Notes under the pieces: model-generated
What the model saw: the letters and a program-made list of their open reading frames with translations, nothing else
The model's database searches: none
What the model was told of the DNA's origin: nothing
Position numbers and translations under genes: made by a program
Shown here: one piece after another, positions 1-5,307 of the stretch
Layout: each line of letters starts with the position of its first letter
Numbering within the stretch: position 1 is the first letter of the stretch
NCBI GenBank assembly: GCA_938003665.1
Contig: CALKYI010000261.1
Location: 1 to 6,122, forward strand
Length of the DNA: 6,122 nt
Reading direction: 5' to 3'
Source of the DNA: an uncultured Flavobacteriales bacterium
GTDB lineage: Bacteria; Bacteroidota; Bacteroidia; Flavobacteriales_D; Sanyastnellaceae

Positions 1-822
1 ATGGGCTTTGTGGGGGACATCATGCGCATTGCAGAAAAATGCCGCGACGACCGACAGACCCTGCTGTTCAGCGCCACCATGCCAGACCGCATTGAGGACC
101 TCGCGAGTGACCTTCAGAAGGACCCAGAAGTGGTGAAGTTGGCGTTGTCCAAGCCCGCAGAAAAAATCAAGCAGGGCGCTTACGTGCTGTTTGATCACCA
201 AAAAGACGATGTCCTTGTGGAAGTCTTGAAGGACCGCAATGTGTCATCGGGCATTGTTTTCACCTCTCGAAAGAAGACGGTAGGACAGGTGATCCGCGTG
301 CTGCGGAAGGCAGGCATTAAATGCGAGCGCATTTCATCCGATTCTGAGCAAAGTGAACGGGAGGAGGTCATGCTCGGCTTTCGACAACGCAAGTTCCCGA
401 TTCTCGTGGCGACTGATGTGGTCAGCCGAGGCATCGACATCGACAACATCGAGTTGGTGGTCAATTACGATGTGCCGCCCAATGAAGAGGACTATGTGCA
501 CCGCATCGGCCGAACCGCGCGGGCCAACCGCGACGGGGAGGGCATTACGTTGGTCAATCCTGACGATCAGCAACGCTTTGGCCGCATCGAGCGGCTGATT
601 GAACGTTCGGTGGACAAGCTGGATTTGCCAGCGAAAGTGGGCAAGGGTCCGGAGTATGATCCCAAAAGCGGTCGACGTCGAGGAGGAGGTGGCAACCGCG
701 GAGGTAAGGGCCCGCGCAACCGCCACCACCAAGGCAAAGGCAACAACCACCGAAAGCCCAAGCGCAAAGGCGGCAACCGCCACCATGGCAAAGGTCCAAA
801 GCCATCAGGTCATGGCGGGTGA
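1..822 (+). CDS. DEAD-box ATP-dependent RNA helicase, C-terminal part (5' end outside window)
   Basis: ATP-dependent RNA helicase of the DEAD-box (SF2) family, which remodels RNA duplexes in ribosome assembly or mRNA turnover in the cytoplasm. The 273 visible residues start just after the DEAD-box region: the first codons read MGF, the usual continuation of an RMLDMGF stretch, so the ATG at base 1 is internal and motifs Q, I, Ia and II lie upstream of the window. Visible motifs are SAT (motif III, residues 24-26), GIVFTSR (IV, 84-90), ATDVVSRGID (V, 137-146) and HRIGRTAR (VI, 167-174). All are intact, so domain 2 should be functional. From about residue 219 the protein becomes a basic, low-complexity Gly/Arg/Lys/His tail with several RGG-like triplets and six histidines, a typical accessory RNA-binding extension. 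The style is RhlE-like, but the subfamily cannot be fixed without the N-terminus. The stop TGA at 820-822 lies inside the start of msrB. Confidence 0.95.
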   Translation: MGFVGDIMRIAEKCRDDRQTLLFSATMPDRIEDLASDLQKDPEVVKLALSKPAEKIKQGAYVLFDHQKDDVLVEVLKDRNVSSGIVFTSRKKTVGQVIRVLRKAGIKCERISSDSEQSEREEVMLGFRQRKFPILVATDVVSRGIDIDNIELVVNYDVPPNEEDYVHRIGRTARANRDGEGITLVNPDDQQRFGRIERLIERSVDKLDLPAKVGKGPEYDPKSGRRRGGGGNRGGKGPRNRHHQGKGNNHRKPKRKGGNRHHGKGPKPSGHGG

Positions 823-1213
823 TGAGCGTGCATTCGAACCAAAGACGGAGCAGGAATGGTTGGATGCGCTGGGTGCTGAGGCGTACCGGGTAATGCGCCA
901 AAACGGCACCGAGCGTCCGTTCTCGTCTCCGCTTCACCAAACTGGGCATCAAGGAGAATTCCTATGCAAGGGCTGCGGAACCAAGCTTTTCGATGCCTCC
1001 GCTCAATTTGATTCCGGATGTGGTTGGCCCAGTTTTGATCGAGAGGCGTCGAAGGGGGCCATGAAAGAGGTGCTTGACAAAAGCCACGGTATGGTTCGCG
1101 TCGAGGTTCGGTGCGCCACGTGCGATGGACACCTGGGACACCTGTTTCCCGATGGACCAACAGCGACGGGCATGCGCTATTGCATCAATGGCGTTTGCCT
1201 GATTCCTCAGTAG
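812..1213 (+). CDS. msrB: Peptide-methionine (R)-S-oxide reductase MsrB
   Basis: Thiol-dependent reductase of methionine-R-sulfoxide in proteins, a cytoplasmic oxidative-damage repair enzyme. The 133-residue product is the usual single-domain MsrB length. Key residues, numbered from the ATG at 812: GTERPFS (32-38) substrate-binding segment; zinc ligands C52/C55 (CKGC) and C101/C104 (CATC); GCGWPSF (69-75) with probable resolving C70 and W72; H107 and H110 of DGHLGH; and catalytic C124 in RYCIN. No signal peptide or fused MsrA domain is seen. The frame is open upstream to 599, but that stretch is an out-of-frame reading of the helicase tail. An in-frame ATG at 785 is an alternative start that adds nine residues; 812 is preferred because conserved-looking sequence starts there. 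The gene overlaps the helicase stop by 11 bases, suggesting co-transcription and translational coupling, and its last 7 bases overlap the convergent sensor gene. Confidence 0.95.
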   Translation: MAGDERAFEPKTEQEWLDALGAEAYRVMRQNGTERPFSSPLHQTGHQGEFLCKGCGTKLFDASAQFDSGCGWPSFDREASKGAMKEVLDKSHGMVRVEVRCATCDGHLGHLFPDGPTATGMRYCINGVCLIPQ

Positions 1214-1719
1214 CGCTGGGGACCGCCGGGGCGTTGACCGCCTGGGCGCTGCCCTTGACCGCTCCCGTTCATTCTGCGCTTCATCACTTGCGTTCTGAAT
1301 TCGCGTTCCACCTGCTTGATCATTCCGGCGCGGCGGTATCCGATGAAGGCTGACATGCGCTCCACCACTTGATGTTGGAGTTCAACCGCCGTCAATTGGA
1401 GTTGCTTCAATTCGTTGATCAATTCCTCAGCTTCCGCGTCCGATTCCGCCTCTTTCAGGTTCGTTTCAACAGCTCGAATGGCATCGCCGTGGGAACGCAA
1501 TTTGTCCTGTTCTTCGTTCCAGGCCGGCCAAAAGAGGGCGCTTTCCTCCGGTGTCAAGGACAATTCTTCCACGAAGTAGGCTATGCGCAGGGCTTGCATT
1601 CGATCGCTTTGCGACGCATTGTCAACCCATCGGGGCTGGGCAAGGGCGAGCATGGGCATCATGAGCGCAACAGCGGCAATGAGTTTGGGCATGGTCAATG
1701 GGCGTGTGGGATTAGACAT
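1207..1719 (-). CDS. Secreted LTPEE-motif helical protein, probable periplasmic sensor of the adjacent ECF sigma system
   Basis: Predicted exported protein of 170 residues from the ATG at 1719. A hydrophobic segment (about residues 13-27, ending in LALA) precedes QPRW, giving a likely signal peptidase I site after A27. The mature part is almost all predicted helix: RIAYFVEELSLTPEE (45-59), then FWPAWNEE, then an acidic/Leu helix (about 80-125, coiled-coil prone) and a closing Arg-rich helix. The LTPEE-x5-FWPxxN pattern resembles Bacteroidota proteins described as sensors of ECF-type sigma factors and, more loosely, the CpxP/Spy/CnrX LTxxQ helical-hairpin fold. Residues 141-170 carry seven basic and no acidic residues and end in a Gly/Gln/Pro/Arg tail with QRPGG twice. 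No Cys and few His are present, so a CnrX-like metal site is not visible. The start overlaps the anti-sigma stop by 8 bases. Alternative ATGs are at 1731 and 1692; the latter still keeps the signal peptide. The sensor role is inferred from position and motif. Confidence 0.75.
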   Translation of the reverse strand: MSNPTRPLTMPKLIAAVALMMPMLALAQPRWVDNASQSDRMQALRIAYFVEELSLTPEESALFWPAWNEEQDKLRSHGDAIRAVETNLKEAESDAEAEELINELKQLQLTAVELQHQVVERMSAFIGYRRAGMIKQVEREFRTQVMKRRMNGSGQGQRPGGQRPGGPQRY

Positions 1720-2056
1720 CTGTGGTTTCATTGAATACGGTTTCAAACAACACATCATCCTCCATCCAGGATTCGATTTCCGTGTCGTCGAGCGGAAGGG
1801 ATTGAACGGGCGTTTCCTCCCACAAGCAAGCGAACGTTTCGCAGTTTTCTGCGGTCTCGGGCAGGGCAAAGAACATTCCGACTGCTAGAGTGGCAGCGAT
1901 TCCCGCGGCCCAAGCGTAGCGCCCCAACCCATTGACACGTTGCGGTTTTCGCTCAGCAGTCGTCGATGAAGCTTCTTTCCAGATGGCTTCTTGTTGTTGC
2001 TCGAAAAAGCCTTCCGGGGTCGTGTATGGTGTTTTCTGTTTGGGCATGGTCTGCAT
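1712..2056 (-). CDS. Single-pass inner-membrane protein, probable anti-sigma factor
   Basis: A 114-residue protein from the ATG at 2056. It has a cytoplasmic segment of about 46 residues carrying all of the protein's Lys and Arg and including TPEGFFEQQQEAIW (13-26). One transmembrane helix follows (about 47-65, YAWAAGIAATLAVGMFFAL), then an acidic external segment of about 48 residues with 15 Asp/Glu and no Lys/Arg. The positive-inside rule puts the N-terminus in the cytoplasm. There is no zinc-binding HxxxCxxC anti-sigma motif. Short N-terminal segments of this kind occur in small anti-sigma factors such as CnrY, and the TPxGFFE start and a late LDDTEIESWMEDD segment are common in Bacteroidota genes that follow ECF sigma genes. 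The external part holds two cysteines, C72 and C77 (CETFAC). A start at 2047 is equally possible, and a TTG at 2068 is less likely. It lies 29 nt after the sigma stop and overlaps the sensor start. The anti-sigma role rests on context and topology, not on a recognised domain. Confidence 0.75.
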   Translation of the reverse strand: MQTMPKQKTPYTTPEGFFEQQQEAIWKEASSTTAERKPQRVNGLGRYAWAAGIAATLAVGMFFALPETAENCETFACLWEETPVQSLPLDDTEIESWMEDDVLFETVFNETTDV

Positions 2057-2085
2057 TGGATTGGACAAAGAATCGCTTAAAAGGT

Positions 2086-2649
2086 TTAATCGGTGCTGCT
2101 AATTAGGTGATCCTGGACTTTGTTTTTGGCGTGGAAATACGAAGCTTTCGCAGCACCTTCTGATGTGCCCGTGAGTACAGCTATGTCAGCGTAGGCCATT
2201 TCTTGAAAATACCGAAGGGTAAATACCTCGCGCTGGCGGGCGGGGAGGACCTGAAGTGCGGCATGGAGCCGGCGCTCGGCCTCATCCCCGTCAAAAAAGG
2301 GATCGGCTTCGAGTCGCGCTTCCCAATCAGCCGCATCCGGGTGGGCATGGCGCAGGCTCAGTTGCTTTCGTGACCGAAGCGCGTCCAACCCCTTGCGCCG
2401 GGCAATGGTATACAGCCACGTCGAGAATTTGGCCTCTCCTCTGAACGTATCAATGGAGCGGAGAACTTGGACAAATGTTTCCTGCGTGGCATCTGCCGCA
2501 TCTTCGTGCTCGTTCAGCATGCCGCGCAGAAACGAGTAGATCGAAACATGCCACGCTTGCATCATGGCCGCAAAAGCACGTTCACGTCTCAATCCCGTTG
2601 CATCCCTCAAGTCGCTGAGCCAATCAGGTTGTGTCGGAGCGGAGTGCAT
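2086..2649 (-). CDS. ECF-type RNA polymerase sigma-70 family sigma factor
   Basis: Alternative sigma factor of the extracytoplasmic function class, 187 residues, the usual two-domain size. Sigma region 2 covers about residues 25-92, with DATQETFVQVLRSIDTF (53-69) followed by FSTWLYTIARRKGLDALR (75-92), the core-polymerase-binding and -10-recognition helices. A variable linker covers about 93-128. Sigma region 4 starts at LPARQREVFTLRYFQEM (135-151) and continues through ADIAVLTGTSEGAAKASYFHAKNKV (split here as ADIAVLTGTSEGAAKA and SYFHAKNKV, 154-178), the helix-turn-helix that reads the -35 element. There is no region 1.1 or 3 and no C-terminal extension. The ATG at 2649 is preferred to the in-frame TTG one codon upstream. 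The gene begins 31 nt after the lgt stop and is followed by the probable anti-sigma and sensor genes, so it is most likely released by an envelope signal. No convincing own promoter is visible in the 31-nt gap; one could lie inside lgt. Confidence 0.93.
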   Translation of the reverse strand: MHSAPTQPDWLSDLRDATGLRRERAFAAMMQAWHVSIYSFLRGMLNEHEDAADATQETFVQVLRSIDTFRGEAKFSTWLYTIARRKGLDALRSRKQLSLRHAHPDAADWEARLEADPFFDGDEAERRLHAALQVLPARQREVFTLRYFQEMAYADIAVLTGTSEGAAKASYFHAKNKVQDHLISSTD

Positions 2650-2662
2650 CAAAGATGGGACG

Positions 2663-2681
2663 AACCTTGTGCGCGAAGGTT
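2663..2681. repeat. Short inverted repeat between lgt and the sigma gene
   Basis: AACCTT (2663-2668) and AAGGTT (2676-2681) form a perfect 6-bp inverted repeat with a 7-nt loop. It sits between the lgt stop codon (2681-2683) and the sigma start (2649). With only two G-C pairs and no following T-run it is not a convincing terminator; it could be a weak mRNA hairpin or an operator half-site pair. Confidence 0.4.
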
Positions 2682-3895
2682 TAACGCGGTGAACTGGCTG
2701 TTTTGCGTCCTAGTATGAACCACAAACCCACGCCCCCGAGGAAGGTGAGGGTGGAAATGAGTTCTGCCTGGGTCACCGCCATTCCCAACAGGTCCATCTC
2801 GGCATTCACGCGGATCTTTTCGATGAAGAAGCGCTCCAATCCATTGAAAACACAGTACAAGGCAAACAAGCGACCTGGAAGCGTGATGCGCTTGCGCAAG
2901 CTCCAAAGCACCCCAAAAATCACAACAGCCATGAGCGTTTCATAGAAGGCCGTCGGATACACTCCGGGGTCGAGGTAGGTGCCGTATCCATCGAAAATGG
3001 GCCAGGGATCGCCGGGACCAATGAGCTTGCCGGTGTACCCGGCTGGGCGGGCACCGTACACGCCATTCACGTTGTTCGGAAAGGAGTACGACCACATCCA
3101 ATCCGGCAGAAAGCCCATCCAATCGGGTTTGGGGTTCGGGTTCGGAATGCCCCAATCTCCGTCTCCACTGACTTGACAACCAATGCGACCGACGCCATAG
3201 GCGAGCATCAACCCAGGTGCTGTAGCGTCGGCAAGTGGAAGGAACGTCAAGTTGTTCTTTCGTGCATAGAGGTACACAGATAAACCACCAACGATCAGCC
3301 CTCCATAGATGGTCAACCCCCCAAGAAAATTTTGCAGGGACGGCTCGCGAAAAAACCGGACCATCTCTTCCGGGTACTCGAGGAGGTGAAAGAATTTGGC
3401 CCCGGCGATGCCGCCAATGGCTGCTGCGGTAACGATGCCTCCAACATGTTGGCTTGCAGGTAGTTCTATGGTTTTTTTAATGGGTTTTAGACCTGCTTTC
3501 TGTGCTTCCCAGTAGCGCCATCCCGCGAACATGGCGGCGAGTACCAATCCCAGAACGGGACTCCCCTCGAGGCTGAACAAATGCCGCTGTGGCATGCCGG
3601 ATTGGAACAGCTCATTCGCGTTCACGGCGAGGTAGATGAACTTCCATCCGAGAATGAATCCCACCAAGGCTTGTGTGAGGTACTCGGTCCAAGCGACAGG
3701 GCCACCGAGGGTGACAGTGGTTGAGGTCGATTGGAAAATTCCTTGGCCTTGTTTGCGGTCCATCTCTTTGCGAAGGGTGAAAGCGGCTGCGACAAACGCC
3801 AACGCGACAAACAAGCCAAAACTGTTGATCAGTTTTAGCGCGGCAATTTCCCATCCAAACAGGTCGAACAAAGCGTGGTAGAGAGTGGGGTACAT
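2681..3895 (-). CDS. lgt: Prolipoprotein diacylglyceryl transferase Lgt, long Bacteroidota-type form
   Basis: Inner-membrane enzyme that transfers diacylglycerol from phosphatidylglycerol to the lipobox cysteine of prelipoproteins, the first step of lipoprotein maturation. The product is 404 residues, against 291 for E. coli Lgt. Extra length lies in the N-terminal half (about residues 55-150, with added hydrophobic segments and a loop) and in a Pro/Gly/Trp-rich loop after the signature (about 250-312). Recognisable elements are GGLTIYGGLI (192-201), the Lgt signature region GRIGCQVSGDGDWG (236-249), YPTAFYE (313-319) and NGLERFFIEKIR (351-362), where R355 and E359 match the conserved Arg/Glu pair. 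Compared with E. coli, the His of the HGG motif is Tyr197 and the signature Asn is Cys240; these changes look typical of Bacteroidota forms. About seven or more hydrophobic segments are visible. It begins 2 nt after the mtaB stop, so translation is probably coupled. No Shine-Dalgarno sequence is visible. Confidence 0.93.
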   Translation of the reverse strand: MYPTLYHALFDLFGWEIAALKLINSFGLFVALAFVAAAFTLRKEMDRKQGQGIFQSTSTTVTLGGPVAWTEYLTQALVGFILGWKFIYLAVNANELFQSGMPQRHLFSLEGSPVLGLVLAAMFAGWRYWEAQKAGLKPIKKTIELPASQHVGGIVTAAAIGGIAGAKFFHLLEYPEEMVRFFREPSLQNFLGGLTIYGGLIVGGLSVYLYARKNNLTFLPLADATAPGLMLAYGVGRIGCQVSGDGDWGIPNPNPKPDWMGFLPDWMWSYSFPNNVNGVYGARPAGYTGKLIGPGDPWPIFDGYGTYLDPGVYPTAFYETLMAVVIFGVLWSLRKRITLPGRLFALYCVFNGLERFFIEKIRVNAEMDLLGMAVTQAELISTLTFLGGVGLWFILGRKTASSPR

Positions 3896-3897
3896 GG

Positions 3898-5205
3898 TCA
3901 GGCGTGTGTTGGCTTTGCTAGAACTCCGGAGGTGTGCCCTGCGGCATGAACAGTTTGAATTTGGACAGGAGCAATGGTGTTGGCTTGAACGGCTTGTGCA
4001 TCGATGCCTACCCTCACGTATTCAGGGGTGTATCCGAAGCGCAAGCCGTCTTCCACACTTTCCTCGAATAAAACATGCTTGGTCGTGCCCACAAATTGCT
4101 CGTAGTGCTGGCGTTGTTTTTTGAGGGACAGCATGCGGAGCTGCTTCGTGCGAGCCTTGCGCACCTCAACAGGAACCGATTCTTCCATGCGTGGCGCTGT
4201 GGTGCGGGCACGTTCTGAGTAGGTGAAAACGTGGAGGTAGCTGATGGGAAGGTCCAGCAGGAAGGCTTGCGTCTCCTCGAAGGCCGCCTCGGTTTCATTG
4301 GGAAACCCTGTGATGACATCGACGCCAATGCTGGCATTGGGAAGCACCTTGCGAATGGCTTCGATGCGTTCCCGGTACAATGCCGTTCGGTACCGCCGCC
4401 GCATCGCTTTCAGCACGGGGTCTGAGCCACTCTGAAGGGGAATGTGGAAATGGGGTTGAAACTTGTTGCTCGCTGCAACCCAATCAATGATTTCGGGAGT
4501 TAACAGGTTGGGCTCGATGCTGCTGATGCGAAAGCGCTCTGCAGGAACATCTCGGTCCAGCGCTTGTACGAGTTCCAAAAACGTCTCGTCCGTCGACTTT
4601 CCAAAGTCGCCAATGTTGACCCCAGTCAAAACAATTTCTTTCGCCCCTTGATCCGTTGCGGCTTGAGCAGTCGCCACCGTCTCTGAGATGGGTGCGTTGC
4701 GCGAACGTCCGCGTGCCAACGGAATGGTGCAGAAGGAACAGAAGTAATCGCACCCGTCCTGTACTTTCAAAAATGTCCGTGTTCGGTCTTGACTCGAAAA
4801 ACCCGGAATGAACGAGCGTACTTCCTTGATGGGACCGACGGCCACTTCCGTCTGTGCCTTTTTCTCGCTGATGTGGTCGACCAAATTGAATTTCTCGGAA
4901 GCTCCCAACACGATATCGACGCCTTCAATTTCACTGATCTCTTTGGGCTTCAATTGGGCGTAACATCCGATGACGGCCACAAAGGCCTCGGGGTTGCTGT
5001 TGAGCGCCCGCCGTACGGCATTGCGGCATTTGGCATCGGCTTGCTCGGTGACGCTGCACGTGTTGATGACGACCACATCTGGGGCGTCGTCGATGCTCAC
5101 GCGCGCGTATCCGGCCTCGCTCAAATCCCGGGCAATGGTGGACGTCTCAGAAAAGTTGAGTTTGCAGCCTAGTGTGTGAAATGCAGCTGTTCCGCCGGGA
5201 GTCAT
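3898..5205 (-). CDS. mtaB: tRNA (N6-L-threonylcarbamoyladenosine(37)-C2)-methylthiotransferase MtaB
   Basis: Radical-SAM methylthiotransferase that converts t6A37 to ms2t6A37 in tRNAs reading ANN codons, a cytoplasmic enzyme with two [4Fe-4S] clusters. The 435-residue product has the full family layout. An N-terminal UPF0004 domain carries three cluster cysteines, C14 (TLGCKLN), C50 (NTCSVTE) and C81 (IGCYAQ). The radical-SAM motif CX3CX2C is C152/C156/C159 in DGCDYFCSFC. Further family motifs are GVNIGDFG (195-202), HIPLQSGSD (254-262) and GVDVITGFPNET (294-305). A C-terminal TRAM-like RNA-binding segment covers about 371-417. The TLGCKLNFSET start and GVNIGDFG point to MtaB rather than MiaB or RimO. 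The ATG at 5205 places the first cysteine motif at the usual distance from the N-terminus. It is the promoter-proximal gene of the five-gene minus-strand run, with lgt 2 nt downstream, and is divergent from the FG-GAP gene. Confidence 0.93.
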   Translation of the reverse strand: MTPGGTAAFHTLGCKLNFSETSTIARDLSEAGYARVSIDDAPDVVVINTCSVTEQADAKCRNAVRRALNSNPEAFVAVIGCYAQLKPKEISEIEGVDIVLGASEKFNLVDHISEKKAQTEVAVGPIKEVRSFIPGFSSQDRTRTFLKVQDGCDYFCSFCTIPLARGRSRNAPISETVATAQAATDQGAKEIVLTGVNIGDFGKSTDETFLELVQALDRDVPAERFRISSIEPNLLTPEIIDWVAASNKFQPHFHIPLQSGSDPVLKAMRRRYRTALYRERIEAIRKVLPNASIGVDVITGFPNETEAAFEETQAFLLDLPISYLHVFTYSERARTTAPRMEESVPVEVRKARTKQLRMLSLKKQRQHYEQFVGTTKHVLFEESVEDGLRFGYTPEYVRVGIDAQAVQANTIAPVQIQTVHAAGHTSGVLAKPTHA

Positions 5206-5231
5206 GGTGCGAATTTAGTTGAGTTTGCAGC
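5154..5231. repeat. 15-bp direct repeat pair spanning the mtaB start
   Basis: AGTTGAGTTTGCAGC occurs exactly at 5154-5168, inside the mtaB codons for GCKLN, and again at 5217-5231 in the upstream region, 63 bp apart. A second pair, GTGCGAATT at 5207-5215 and 5249-5257, lies in the same area. Both suggest a small local duplication or repeated binding sites around the operon start. The identity was read by eye. Confidence 0.7.
5210..5217 (-). promoter_or_regulatory. Weak candidate -7 element upstream of mtaB
   Basis: On the minus strand this reads TAAATTCG, matching TAnnTTTG at five of six defined bases. It lies only 4 nt before the mtaB ATG, so it would imply a nearly leaderless or internally started transcript. 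About 20 nt further upstream only a poor TGTC stands where TTTG is expected. The element is recorded because no better promoter for the five-gene operon is visible in the 102-nt intergenic region. Confidence 0.15.
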
Positions 5232-5272
5232 GGCTTAGACACTTAATAGTGCGAATTGGTGAAGTTCGGGGC

Positions 5273-5280
5273 TATATTGC
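5273..5280 (+). promoter_or_regulatory. Candidate Bacteroidota -7 promoter element for the FG-GAP gene
   Basis: TATATTGC fits the first half of the Bacteroidota -7 consensus TAnnTTTG (TA and TT match, the final TG does not) and sits 27 nt before the ATG at 5308, a plausible distance. No TTTG lies at the expected spacing of about 19-21 nt upstream; the nearest TTG (5256-5258) is too close. This is a weak, consensus-based guess. Confidence 0.3.
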
Positions 5281-5307
5281 ACGACCTGTCAATTGAAACA
5301 CTTGATC

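Noticed and set aside
599..811. Extension of msrB upstream to 599
   Set aside because: This stretch is an alternate frame of the helicase tail, low in complexity (Ala/Thr/Lys), and absent from MsrB family architecture.
334..952. Minus-strand open frames opposite the helicase tail and msrB start (150, 132 and 74 aa)
   Set aside because: They are low-complexity mirror readings of the Gly/Arg/His-rich helicase tail and show no domain or start context; the opposite strand is clearly coding.
1214..1260. GC-rich stretch after the msrB stop as a rho-independent terminator
   Set aside because: It is coding for the Gly/Pro/Gln/Arg tail of the sensor on the other strand and has no clean stem followed by a T-run.
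1720..1869. N-terminal extension of the sensor gene to 1869
   Set aside because: The added residues are an out-of-frame reading of the anti-sigma C-terminus and would bury the signal peptide in the middle of the protein.
2650..2657. CATCTTTG on the minus strand as a -7 promoter element for the sigma gene
   Set aside because: It abuts the ATG at 2649, so transcription would start inside the coding region, and no TTTG sits at the right distance upstream.
4789..5172. 127-aa plus-strand open frame inside mtaB
   Set aside because: It lies wholly opposite the conserved N-terminal and radical-SAM region of mtaB and shows no recognisable features.
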